A DNA stretch of 64,000 nt. Origin: Candidatus Aquicultor sp. (GTDB taxonomy: Bacteria; Actinomycetota; Aquicultoria; Aquicultorales; Aquicultoraceae). Where the stretch lies: assembly GCA_036504445.1 (NCBI GenBank), contig DASXVE010000024.1:186001-250000 (forward strand), written 5' to 3'. Below the pieces are notes generated by a model, which was not told the origin of the DNA, searched no databases, and saw nothing but the letters and a program-made list of their open reading frames with translations. This document shows positions 41,371-49,560 of this stretch, piece after piece; within the stretch, counting starts at the first letter, position 1, and each line of letters opens with the position of its first letter. Position numbers and translations under genes: made by a program.

Positions 41371-42800
41371 TGGGTAGACTATATAAAACCAAGCAAGCAC
41401 TAAATAATATAAGAAATTATCCCTTGAACGATAAGGGTTTTGGGATGATGGCTATTATGCCGGTTTTAAGCATCATCCTCATTCTCTCAATCCTCGGATT
41501 TGGCCTGATGTATCGCACGGGGAATGCTACGCATTCAGCCAGCCGTGAAACCGCATCTATGCGGGCGTTTTATGTGGCTGAAGCCGGTATCAACGACTAT
41601 CTTTGGCATCTTAATAAAAACAACGACTATTATATAACGACGGTACACCCTGCGCAGGGTTTAGATGGGGGCGGCGCTAAAAAGTGGATAACGCTCGACT
41701 CCACGGATACGGCATTCCACCTGGAAGTTGCCCAAACCACCGACACACCGGGTGTGGTCGTTACCGCGACAGGGCGCGCGACAAGCGGTGATGCCGACGC
41801 TGAACGCACCATACAGGCGATTATAAAAAAGAAGAGCTTTACGCGGTATATCTACTTTACAAACTACGAAACCGATGAGCTTTCAGGTCTAAGCATAGTA
41901 TTTACTACCGGTGACACTATACGAGGCGCGCTCTTTTCGAACGACACAATCCACATCAACGGTAATCCGACCTTTGAAAAGAAAGTCACCACTGCGGAAA
42001 CAATTAGCAAAACATACAGCAGCCAACCTACATTCCAGCAAGGATACGAGGAGCAGGCGCCAGTGCTTGGAATGCCACAAACCAACACAAGCTTAATCAA
42101 CTGGTCGAAGAGCTTAGCCGGTGGTTATTACTATTATGGCATGACGACTATCATTTTGAATTCAAACGGAACGATGTCGATTACCAACACTAACCCCCTC
42201 TCAGAAGCGCCGACCGGCACTGCCACAGCCCCTGTGACGCTTCCCATACCGGCAAGCGGTGTCATCTATGTGAACGGAACGGGTACGACAAAGGGCGGCG
42301 CCAATACCGGGGATGTTTACGTAAAGGGTCAGCTTAAGGGCAGACTTACGATTGCAGTGAAAAACAACATATATGTCTTTGGCGATATCACATACAATAC
42401 GACGGGCGAGAACCCGCCAACCACCATGCTCGGATTGGTTGCAGAGAATTATGTCTACGTTATGCGCAAGTGGAGTGGCGGAGGCAGCCAGCTACCGCCG
42501 AACGGCTCAGCCGGGAGCACCGATATTGCACAATCCAATATCACAATCAATGCCGCGATACTGGCGATTAATCATTCATTCGGCTTTGAAGATGCGGCAC
42601 ATAGTTCTACGGAAAATGCGCTTACGGTAAAGGGCTCAATCGCTCAGATGTATCGAGGCATCGTAGGTTACCTCGGATCTCCACGAATCGGTTATTTAAA
42701 AGACTATTCCTACGACGATCGTATGCTCTATCAAGAACCGCCCCATTTCATTAACCCGCTCGGGGCGGGCTTTGGAGTCGTCTCCTGGAACGAACTCTAA
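41370..42800 (+). CDS. PilX/DUF4900-like prepilin-type protein
   Basis: This 476-residue protein begins with a leader 'NDKGFGMMAIMPVLSIILILSILGFGLMY'. The Glu at mature position 5 is missing, as in GspK/PilX-type subunits. 'ASRETASMRAFYVAEAGINDYLWHL' is the PilX N-terminal motif. The remainder is a long Thr/Asn/Gly-rich extracellular region with beta-helix-like stretches ('IYVNGTGTTKGGANTGDVYVKGQLKG') seen in DUF4900-type proteins. It is the last gene of the operon and converges on deoC with only six bases between stops. Confidence 0.75.
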   Translation: MGRLYKTKQALNNIRNYPLNDKGFGMMAIMPVLSIILILSILGFGLMYRTGNATHSASRETASMRAFYVAEAGINDYLWHLNKNNDYYITTVHPAQGLDGGGAKKWITLDSTDTAFHLEVAQTTDTPGVVVTATGRATSGDADAERTIQAIIKKKSFTRYIYFTNYETDELSGLSIVFTTGDTIRGALFSNDTIHINGNPTFEKKVTTAETISKTYSSQPTFQQGYEEQAPVLGMPQTNTSLINWSKSLAGGYYYYGMTTIILNSNGTMSITNTNPLSEAPTGTATAPVTLPIPASGVIYVNGTGTTKGGANTGDVYVKGQLKGRLTIAVKNNIYVFGDITYNTTGENPPTTMLGLVAENYVYVMRKWSGGGSQLPPNGSAGSTDIAQSNITINAAILAINHSFGFEDAAHSSTENALTVKGSIAQMYRGIVGYLGSPRIGYLKDYSYDDRMLYQEPPHFINPLGAGFGVVSWNEL

Positions 42801-42806
42801 AGATTT

Positions 42807-43526
42807 CTATCTCCATGGGTTTGCAGCCGGCGGCACATATCCTTCGCCGAAAGCATCCTCAATAATCTGAACGCTCGTGCTTGTACCGATCCGGTTCGCA
42901 CCGGCGTTAAGAAGTGCGATAGCCTGATCGGCGGTTTTAATGCCTCCAGCTGCTTTGATACCCATCTCGAATGGCAGGTTTGCCCGAAGCAGCTCAACAT
43001 CATCGATGGTGGCACCGGTTTTTGCAAAGCCGGTGCTTGTTTTTACGAAGTCGGCACCCGCGCGCTCGATTATATGTGCGGCCCGGATCTTTTCCTCATC
43101 GGTAAGGAGCGCCGTTTCGATAATTACTTTTACGATGATATCGCGGCCAGCTTCGACCTCACCGCGACGCGCCGCTTCGACAACCGCCCGGACATCGTTA
43201 TACACCTCGTCGTAAAGGCGCGATTTCATCGCGCCGATATTCATGACCATATCGATCTCATCGGCGCCTTCGTCGATTGCTTCTCGCGTCTCGTGCACTT
43301 TCGCCCCGGCCGTAACCGCCCCCAGCGGGAACCCCGAGACGGTGCAGACCTTTACGACGGAGTCGCGCAGCAACCGAGACGCGATATTAACGTAAAACGG
43401 ATTCACTACTACCGAGGCAAAATTGTATTTTACGGCCTCCTGGCAGAGTTTCTCAATATCTCTAACGGTCGCCCCTGGCTGCAAGTTTGTATGATCGATG
43501 CTTTTCGTCAGCTCTTCCATTCTCAT
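42807..43526 (-). CDS. deoC: Deoxyribose-phosphate aldolase
   Basis: This 239-residue class I aldolase cleaves 2-deoxyribose-5-phosphate to glyceraldehyde-3-phosphate and acetaldehyde. Motifs are 'IDHTNLQP', 'VVVNPFYV', 'VCTVSGFPLGA', 'DEIDMVMNIGA', 'VKVIIETALL' and the Schiff-base lysine in 'FVKTSTGF'. 'IKAAGGIKTADQA' is the phosphate-binding end. The ATG at 43526 is chosen because GGAGGAG lies about eight bases upstream; the ATG at 43547 has no such signal. With cdd nearby it serves deoxynucleoside salvage. Confidence 0.95.
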   Translation of the reverse strand: MRMEELTKSIDHTNLQPGATVRDIEKLCQEAVKYNFASVVVNPFYVNIASRLLRDSVVKVCTVSGFPLGAVTAGAKVHETREAIDEGADEIDMVMNIGAMKSRLYDEVYNDVRAVVEAARRGEVEAGRDIIVKVIIETALLTDEEKIRAAHIIERAGADFVKTSTGFAKTGATIDDVELLRANLPFEMGIKAAGGIKTADQAIALLNAGANRIGTSTSVQIIEDAFGEGYVPPAANPWR

Positions 43527-43669
43527 CTGATATTCTCCTCCGATCACGGCCTTCGTCTAACCCGGCGATAGCCTATAAAGCTCTTCTTATATCGTAAGCA
43601 CAGCGCCACCTTGGGGCTTCTGTACTTATAAATATTGCCAAATTCCCTTGTGAAAAAACGTAAATGGGG

Positions 43670-45022
43670 CTATACCAAAAAACGGATTAACAGCGTGGCT
43701 ATACCCAGGAAAGTCAAGAACCCAAACACATCGGTAAATGTTGTAACAATTACACTTGAGCCAAGCGCCGGGTCCTGGTGTAAGAAGCGCAAAATAATCG
43801 GAATGCCCGCCCCGGTTAGGCCTGCAACGGCCATGTTGATCGTCATGGCGGCGAATAAAGCAAAGCCAAAATATACGTTACCCTGGGTAAAATATGCAAC
43901 CAATCCACCAAGAAAACCGGTTACAATGCCGATGGTAAGTCCTACGGCAACTTGTCTGGCAATAACTCGTAAGCCCTCCCGGAACTCGAGTTGCCCGAGC
44001 GCGATACCACGCGTTGTTACAGTAAGTGTTTGCGTTCCCATGTTACCGCCCATACCAGCGACAATCGGCATAAAGGCGGCCAGGATGACAATTTTATCGA
44101 GCGTTCCCTGAAAGCGGGAGATAACCAGGTAATCTAGAAAAGCGGTCCCCAAGTTCAGCGTCATCCACGGCAGCCTGTTTCGAATCGATTCCAGCGTTGG
44201 GCTGTCGAGCCGCTCTTCGCGAGTAACACCACCGAGGCGGTAGATGTCTTCGTTGGCCTCTTCCTCGATAACATCGACGACATCATCTATGGTTACGATG
44301 CCGAGCAGGTGGTGCTCGGCATCGACGACAGGAAGCGCTAACAGGTCGTAGCGCGACATAATATTAGCAACTTCTTCCTGATCGGTGTCGACGTCGACGA
44401 AGATGACATTTGGGTTCATGATCGCTTCAATGCGCTGGTTAGGCTTGGCTATTATGAGGTCGCGAAGCGATATCACTCCGACAAGCTGACGGTCGCTGTT
44501 TATTATGAATATGTAATAGATGGTTTCGGCGTTTGGCGCCTGCTCGCGCAGTAGATCAATGGCTTCCTGCGCAGTCATGTCCTTCTTAAGCGCAACGAAC
44601 TCGGGGGTCATGATGCCGCCGGCGGTGTTCGGCTTGTATTGCATGAGTTTCAGCACTTCGGCCGCATCTTCACGATTCATAGTTGCGAGAATCCGTGCGA
44701 CTTCTTGCTGCGGAAGACCGGCAAGCAAATCAGCGACATCATCAGCAGCCATCTCTTCCAATATGTCGGAGACTAAGGGGGTGCTTAGAAGGTCAACGAT
44801 ATCGGCTTGCTCGTCTTCATCCATCTCCTGGAACGCATCGGCGGCATGGGGAATGTCCCAGGATTCAAAAACTCTCTTTTGGTCATCATCGGGAAGCGCT
44901 GCGACGATTTCGGCGGCATCAGCCGGGTGAAGTTTGTCGAGTAGTGCGATTACTTGCTTCAAGCGGTCTCTTCTGAGGAGACTTTCCGCCGCGACAAGCA
45001 GTATTCTGTTTCTCTCTTGCAT
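43670..45022 (-). CDS. mgtE: Magnesium transporter MgtE
   Basis: This 450-residue Mg2+ channel has an N-terminal superhelical MgtE_N domain ('LDKLHPADAAEIVAALPDDDQ'). A tandem CBS pair (about 135-255) follows: 'AGGIMTPEFVALKKDMTAQEAI' and 'LLALPVVDAEHHLLGIVTIDDVVDVI'. A connecting helix leads to five membrane helices containing 'PIVAGMGGNMGTQTLTVTTRG', the pore signature. Cytosolic Mg2+ gates it through the N and CBS domains. It follows era at a 12-bp distance, a mild departure from the usual era-recO order. Confidence 0.95.
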   Translation of the reverse strand: MQERNRILLVAAESLLRRDRLKQVIALLDKLHPADAAEIVAALPDDDQKRVFESWDIPHAADAFQEMDEDEQADIVDLLSTPLVSDILEEMAADDVADLLAGLPQQEVARILATMNREDAAEVLKLMQYKPNTAGGIMTPEFVALKKDMTAQEAIDLLREQAPNAETIYYIFIINSDRQLVGVISLRDLIIAKPNQRIEAIMNPNVIFVDVDTDQEEVANIMSRYDLLALPVVDAEHHLLGIVTIDDVVDVIEEEANEDIYRLGGVTREERLDSPTLESIRNRLPWMTLNLGTAFLDYLVISRFQGTLDKIVILAAFMPIVAGMGGNMGTQTLTVTTRGIALGQLEFREGLRVIARQVAVGLTIGIVTGFLGGLVAYFTQGNVYFGFALFAAMTINMAVAGLTGAGIPIILRFLHQDPALGSSVIVTTFTDVFGFLTFLGIATLLIRFLV

Positions 45023-45034
45023 GGTTCCTCGCCC

Positions 45035-45982
45035 CTATTCTATATAGCCGAATTGCCGTATATAGCGCTCCTCCTTCCGCCAGTCTTTCTTGACCCTGAC
45101 CCGCAGGTCGAGATATACCTGGCTTCCGAGCAACTGTTCGATTTCAGCCCGGGCTTTTGAGCCGATATCGTGAAGCATCCGGCCGCCTTTGCCGATGAGA
45201 ATTCCTTTTTGCGATTCCCGCTCGACAAAGATGATTGCAAATATGTCGACAATCTCGCTCTTTTTTCGGGGTTTCATCTCTTGAACCTCGGCGGCGACGC
45301 TGTGCGGTACTTCCTCTCGGGTAAGCTCAAGCACCTTTTCACGGATAAGCTCTGCCACAACGATTCGTTCGGGCTGATCCGTTACCATATTCAGCGGATA
45401 ATACTGCTGTCCCTCAGGTAGAAGTTCGAGCAGCTTTCCGGTTAAGGTGCCGACATTTTCACCTGTTGCCGCCGATAGCGGAATAATGCCATCGAAATCG
45501 CCCAGCTGACGGGCGACCTCGAGCTGAACTTCGATATCGTGCGGAGATAACTTATCTATCTTATTAAGCACCAGAATCTTTGGTGTCGCAAGCGTTGAAA
45601 GCTCATTAGCGATATAAAGATCGCCGCCGCCGATCATCGTTGAGGCGTCTACCATGAATATTATCGCGTCGACATCCTGCAAAGTGTTGCGAGTCGTCTG
45701 ATTAAGGTGCCCGCCGAGCGCGTCTTTGGGTTTATGAAGCCCCGGCGTGTCAATCAGGATGATCTGAGCGTTCTCGAAGTTCAGAATCGCCCGGATGCTG
45801 TTTCGCGTCGTCTGCGGCTTATCTGAGATAATCGCAACCTTCTTGTTCGCCAAGAAATTTAGCAGTGTCGATTTACCGGTATTAGGCCTGCCCACGATTG
45901 CAACAAAACCCGACCTAAATGGGATTTTGTGCTCTTCGGTGCCACCCTGTCTATCACCTTGCGTATCGTCGCTCATTATCAT
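45035..45982 (-). CDS. era: GTPase Era
   Basis: This 315-residue ribosome-assembly GTPase has the G1 'GRPNTGKST', G3 'DTPG', G4 'NKID' and effector region 'PQTTRNSIRAI'. A C-terminal KH domain (about 215-300, 'GILIGKGGRMLHDIGSKAR') binds 16S rRNA. A short polar N-terminal extension (~20 residues) precedes the G domain. Its ATG overlaps the TGA stop of the upstream GNAT gene by four bases. Confidence 0.96.
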   Translation of the reverse strand: MIMSDDTQGDRQGGTEEHKIPFRSGFVAIVGRPNTGKSTLLNFLANKKVAIISDKPQTTRNSIRAILNFENAQIILIDTPGLHKPKDALGGHLNQTTRNTLQDVDAIIFMVDASTMIGGGDLYIANELSTLATPKILVLNKIDKLSPHDIEVQLEVARQLGDFDGIIPLSAATGENVGTLTGKLLELLPEGQQYYPLNMVTDQPERIVVAELIREKVLELTREEVPHSVAAEVQEMKPRKKSEIVDIFAIIFVERESQKGILIGKGGRMLHDIGSKARAEIEQLLGSQVYLDLRVRVKKDWRKEERYIRQFGYIE

Positions 45983-46437
45983 TGTTCCAATTCTCGTTCA
46001 AGTAGCAGCCTGTCGTCTCCCGGTCCATACTCCTCGGAAAGATATGCGACCTCGTGAAAAGCTGCCCGTTTATATACCCATGTCGCCCGCTCGTTTTTCG
46101 GATCGACGGTAAGCTGGACACGGCGAACACCTTCATTATGAAGCGTATCGATGACGGCGTTTAGAAATAACGTGCCCAAGCCGCAGCCCCTCTTATTCTT
46201 TATTACGACAAAATTCACAAGGAAAGCAAGCCCTGGATTAGACCAATCCCTAATAATGTCGGCGACACCGCATATCGAACCCTCATGTTTTAGCACGTAG
46301 ACGGCGCCGTGACGAATAAAAACGGGGAAGGTCCAGCGATTAAGCCCGCCATCACCGAACGGTTCGGCTTCGATTTCGGTGAGCTTCTCGATTAGCTCGG
46401 TATTAAACTCTTGAATGCGCTCTACAGATACGTCCAT
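45979..46437 (-). CDS. GNAT family N-acetyltransferase
   Basis: This 152-residue acetyltransferase has the acetyl-CoA binding motif in 'VIKNKRGCGLGTLFLNAVIDT' (R/Q-x-x-G-x-G/A form) and 'VQLTVDPKNERATWVYKRAAFHEV' at the C-terminus. The substrate is unknown. Candidates are peptide N-termini or small amines. It is translationally coupled to era. Confidence 0.82.
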   Translation of the reverse strand: MDVSVERIQEFNTELIEKLTEIEAEPFGDGGLNRWTFPVFIRHGAVYVLKHEGSICGVADIIRDWSNPGLAFLVNFVVIKNKRGCGLGTLFLNAVIDTLHNEGVRRVQLTVDPKNERATWVYKRAAFHEVAYLSEEYGPGDDRLLLERELEQ

Positions 46438-46528
46438 TAGTTTTTGGTCTGAATTAACGTCATGCTAATTATAAAGCGCCCGGCAGTTCGACGGGTCGTA
46501 GTAGAATGTTTTGCTCGTAATGCTTTCA

Positions 46529-46933
46529 TCAATCATTTGTGTCGATAAACCGGTCACCGCTAAATGCGTGGGGAAGAAGTTCCTGTGCAGTGGCTTTCGC
46601 GATATCACCTTTTGCCGTGGCCATGATGATAAGCGTATCGGGGCCGAACTCGGCAAGCACTTGCCGGCAGCCGCCGCATGGGTATGTCGGCGATGGGCTG
46701 TCGGTTGCAATTGCGAGTGCAGTAAATCGCCGGCAGCCTTCCGCCACGGCTTGAGCGAGTGCGGCGCGCTCCGCACAGAGCGTAAGCCCATATGATGCAT
46801 TTTCAATATTTACGCCGGTAAACACCCGGCCATCGTCGCTGAGTACGGCCGCACCCACACGGAAACCGGAATACGGCGCATACGCTTCCAGCCGGGCTTC
46901 AAATGCGCGTTGTATAAGCATAGTTTCATCCAT
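46529..46933 (-). CDS. cdd: Cytidine deaminase
   Basis: This 134-residue homotetrameric-type enzyme deaminates cytidine and deoxycytidine. The zinc and catalytic site appears as 'LCAERAAL' (Cys and Glu) and 'PCGGCRQVL' (two Cys). 'YAPYSGFRVGAAVL' and 'GVNIENASYGLTL' are substrate-binding signatures. The ATG at 46933 is five bases after AAGGAG. The stop is a tandem TGA TGA, direct evidence that TGA is a normal stop in this genome. Confidence 0.95.
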   Translation of the reverse strand: MDETMLIQRAFEARLEAYAPYSGFRVGAAVLSDDGRVFTGVNIENASYGLTLCAERAALAQAVAEGCRRFTALAIATDSPSPTYPCGGCRQVLAEFGPDTLIIMATAKGDIAKATAQELLPHAFSGDRFIDTND

Positions 46934-46959
46934 AGTGACTCCTTGCTTCAAAGCTTGTG

Positions 46960-48237
46960 TTAACCGGCTTCCTGGCCTTCTTCCGTCGGCGCTTCTTCTT
47001 TTGTGATAAGCACCTTTGAAATTCGCCGGCCGATGACTTTTTCAACCCTGAAGGTAAGCCCGTTAAACCGGGCTTCCTCGCCGGAGCTGGGGATTCGACT
47101 GAACAGACCATAGACAAAACCGCCGATAGTGTCGACATTGTCCCCGGAAAGATTCGCGTTCAGAAGCTCGTTCGCTTCGTTGATGTTGACACGGGCGTCC
47201 ATCCTGATTGTGCGCTCGTCTATAATCTCGATGAGCGTCTCTTCGAGGTCGTACTCGTCGAATATCTCACCAACGATTTCCTCGAGCAAGTCCTCGATGG
47301 TAACCAGGCCCGCCGTCCCGCCGTACTCGTCCACGACCACGGCCATATGAAGCCGCTTCTTCTGCAGCTCACGCAACAGTTCGTTGACTTTTTTCAATTC
47401 CGGCACGTAGTAGACCGGGCGCATAAGCTGCCTGAGCGGTACGTCGATCGTCCCCTTGCTCATCTGAATGAGAATGTCTTTGGCATAGATAATGCCGATA
47501 ATGTTATCGACCGTGTCCTCATACACCGGTATTCGTGAGTGCCCCTCGTGAATAATGATCGCGAGCACTTCCTCGATCGGTGCGTCGACATCGACCGCCA
47601 CCATATCGATTCGCGGCACCATGACCTCGCGAACAATCGTATCGCCGAAGACAAAGATACTATGAATGAGCTCTTGCTCTTCAAATACGCCTTCTTCTTC
47701 ATTGTGGGAAAGCCCCATCTCCTCTTCAATTGCGACGGGGATCTCTTTGATGGCTTTGCCGCCGAAGAGACGTACAAATACGTTCGCTATTGCAATGAAC
47801 AGCCTGCTAAACGGACTTAATATTACCGATAGCATATTTAGCAACCCCGCCGAGCGAAGCGCCAGACCCTCGGCGTTTCGGACGCCATATGTGCGGGGGA
47901 CGATCTCGCCGAACACCAGAATGAGAAATGTCATAATGATTGTCGAAATCAATACAACATAAACGTGAAGATATATATCGACAAGCAGCGTAGCGGTGGC
48001 GACCGCACCGATATTGGCTGCGTTATCTATCAAAATAAGCGACGACATAAAGCGGCTGGGGTGCGCGAGCAGCTTCTCAAGAGTTTTAGCGGATGGATTA
48101 TCCTGCTCGACAAGATATCGTATACGAAGCCTACTCACGGCGCGAACTGCGCTTCGAATTGCGGTTAAAACCGCCGAGATGCCGACTAATACGATGATAA
48201 GAATAATGTATAACCAGTAAAAAGATGGGTCTGACAA
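46960..48237 (-). CDS. CNNM/HlyC/CorC family protein (CBS-domain membrane protein)
   Basis: This 425-residue protein has an N-terminal CNNM (DUF21) domain of about four helices (1-165). A CBS pair (about 200-330) carries 'REVMVPRIDMVAVDVDAPIEEVL' and 'KKRLHMAVVVDEYGGTAGLVTIEDLLEEIVGEI'. The C-terminal CorC_HlyC domain (about 345-420) has 'TIGGFVYGLFSRIPSSGEE'. Such proteins take part in Mg2+/Co2+ efflux or homeostasis. The start is TTG, eight bases after GGAGGA. It lies between cdd and the diacylglycerol kinase gene, a usual place for this family in the cluster. Confidence 0.92.
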   Translation of the reverse strand: MSDPSFYWLYIILIIVLVGISAVLTAIRSAVRAVSRLRIRYLVEQDNPSAKTLEKLLAHPSRFMSSLILIDNAANIGAVATATLLVDIYLHVYVVLISTIIMTFLILVFGEIVPRTYGVRNAEGLALRSAGLLNMLSVILSPFSRLFIAIANVFVRLFGGKAIKEIPVAIEEEMGLSHNEEEGVFEEQELIHSIFVFGDTIVREVMVPRIDMVAVDVDAPIEEVLAIIIHEGHSRIPVYEDTVDNIIGIIYAKDILIQMSKGTIDVPLRQLMRPVYYVPELKKVNELLRELQKKRLHMAVVVDEYGGTAGLVTIEDLLEEIVGEIFDEYDLEETLIEIIDERTIRMDARVNINEANELLNANLSGDNVDTIGGFVYGLFSRIPSSGEEARFNGLTFRVEKVIGRRISKVLITKEEAPTEEGQEAG

Positions 48238-48369
48238 GAAATATGTCCTCCTTAAGGCAACTTAATATATATAATTATCGGAATGATAACGCAAGTTCTT
48301 CGCTTTTGCCAGGTCATGCTCTATGTTAACGCATATGTCCTGTTGGCTGCAGGCGTGAGCGTATCTTAC

Positions 48370-49074
48370 CTACACATAGAATACCTGGAATATCAGTATA
48401 GTAATCAGTATGCCTATCACGCCACCGGAAACGATCTCGAGTGTCGTATGGATGCCGGCATCCGCCCGGCTATGGAACACCAAAAATGCGAGCGCCAATC
48501 CCAGTGTTGCGATAAGCGGCGATTGACTGATGAACGCGATCGCGGTAAAAAGTGCACCGGCGAGAGCGCTGTGCCCGCTCGGCCATCCGCCCCGCAAGAA
48601 GCTTCCGCCGCCGATCCATGCTTTCGCAGCGATTACGGTTAACAGTACCAGTATCAACGCTATCACAGTTAAATGCGATGGCGATTGACGTACTGTTTGC
48701 AGCAGATTTAAACCGTATGGGCTCAGCTTCGAGAAAAAGACGAAGTAGGCAACGATAAGCGCGTTGATGCTTGCCAGCAACACCGCACCCGCCGCCACGT
48801 CCTTGGCGATTTCGGCGATTGGATCGTATTCGTTGGTAACCAGATCAATTGTCGCTTCAATCGCGGTGTTGATCAATTCCGCCACCATCACCAACGCGGC
48901 CGCGAAGATAAGTGCGACAACCGCCCAGGTCTGGAGATGCAGAAATAGCGCCAAACCAAGCGCAAGAGCGGCGGCTAAAAAATGGATTCGCATGTTGCGC
49001 TGCGTGCGCAGCACGTACACTAACCCGTCGATTGCATAATTGAAGCTTTGAAGTAGCGATCTACTTTTCTTCAT
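48370..49074 (-). CDS. Fused undecaprenol/diacylglycerol kinase and PAP2 phosphatase
   Basis: This 234-residue membrane protein joins two lipid enzymes. The N-terminal half (about 1-122) is a DgkA-type kinase: 'SFNYAIDGLVYVLRTQRNMRIHF' and the catalytic 'VMVAELINTAIEATIDLVTNEYDPIAEIAKDVAAGAV'. The C-terminal half (about 130-232) is a PAP2 phosphatase with 'GGWPSGHSALAGALF' (C2) and 'HSRADAGIHTTLEIVSGG' (C3-like). The first PAP2 motif is shortened, with no clear K-x6-RP. Firmicutes DgkA proteins phosphorylate undecaprenol, and PAP2 enzymes recycle undecaprenyl pyrophosphate. The fusion would unite both steps of carrier-lipid recycling. Confidence 0.85.
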   Translation of the reverse strand: MKKSRSLLQSFNYAIDGLVYVLRTQRNMRIHFLAAALALGLALFLHLQTWAVVALIFAAALVMVAELINTAIEATIDLVTNEYDPIAEIAKDVAAGAVLLASINALIVAYFVFFSKLSPYGLNLLQTVRQSPSHLTVIALILVLLTVIAAKAWIGGGSFLRGGWPSGHSALAGALFTAIAFISQSPLIATLGLALAFLVFHSRADAGIHTTLEIVSGGVIGILITILIFQVFYV

Positions 49075-49098
49075 CTCTATCGTTGCATCCCATGTAAT

Positions 49099-49560
49099 TT
49101 ATTCATTCTCAGAAGACGTCGCCGGACCGGCGAGAATGTCGTGCTCGTGCGCTTCCATCTCTGACGCATCCTCATCGGTTTCATGGTCGTAACCGAGCAG
49201 GTGCAGTATTCCATGAACTAAAAGGAGCGCCATTTCCTGTTCGAATGTTTGGCCGTACTCGGCGGCTTGTTTCGCGGCAATTGCCGGACAGATAACGACG
49301 TCGCCTATCAGATACGGCTCATCGGGCATAGTAGCAGGAGTCTCTTCAGCTTCGCCCGTTGCAAATGAAAGCACATCGGTGGGCGTGTCTTTACCCCGGT
49401 ACTCAGCGTTAAGCCTCTGCATCTGTTGCTCGTCAACAAGGGCGATGCTAAGCTCTGAATTCTCAGGCGCTGCCTCAAACTCGAGCGCGTGACGTCCTGT
49501 TCGTATCAATGGTGCTTCGTTGACAGCGACAAGCTGCTCGTTACTTATGAGGATGTCCAT
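49099..49560 (-). CDS. ybeY: Endoribonuclease YbeY (rRNA maturation factor)
   Basis: This 153-residue metalloprotein is needed for 16S rRNA 3'-end maturation and ribosome quality control. The zinc site 'LLVHGILHLLGYDHETDED' (H-G-x-L-H-L-x-G-Y-D-H) is complete, and 'YRGKDTPTDVLSFA' is the second signature. The ATG overlaps the end of the upstream 7TM-HD gene by 20 bp. The C-terminal tail after the motif is short and acidic. Confidence 0.95.
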   Translation of the reverse strand: MDILISNEQLVAVNEAPLIRTGRHALEFEAAPENSELSIALVDEQQMQRLNAEYRGKDTPTDVLSFATGEAEETPATMPDEPYLIGDVVICPAIAAKQAAEYGQTFEQEMALLLVHGILHLLGYDHETDEDASEMEAHEHDILAGPATSSENE

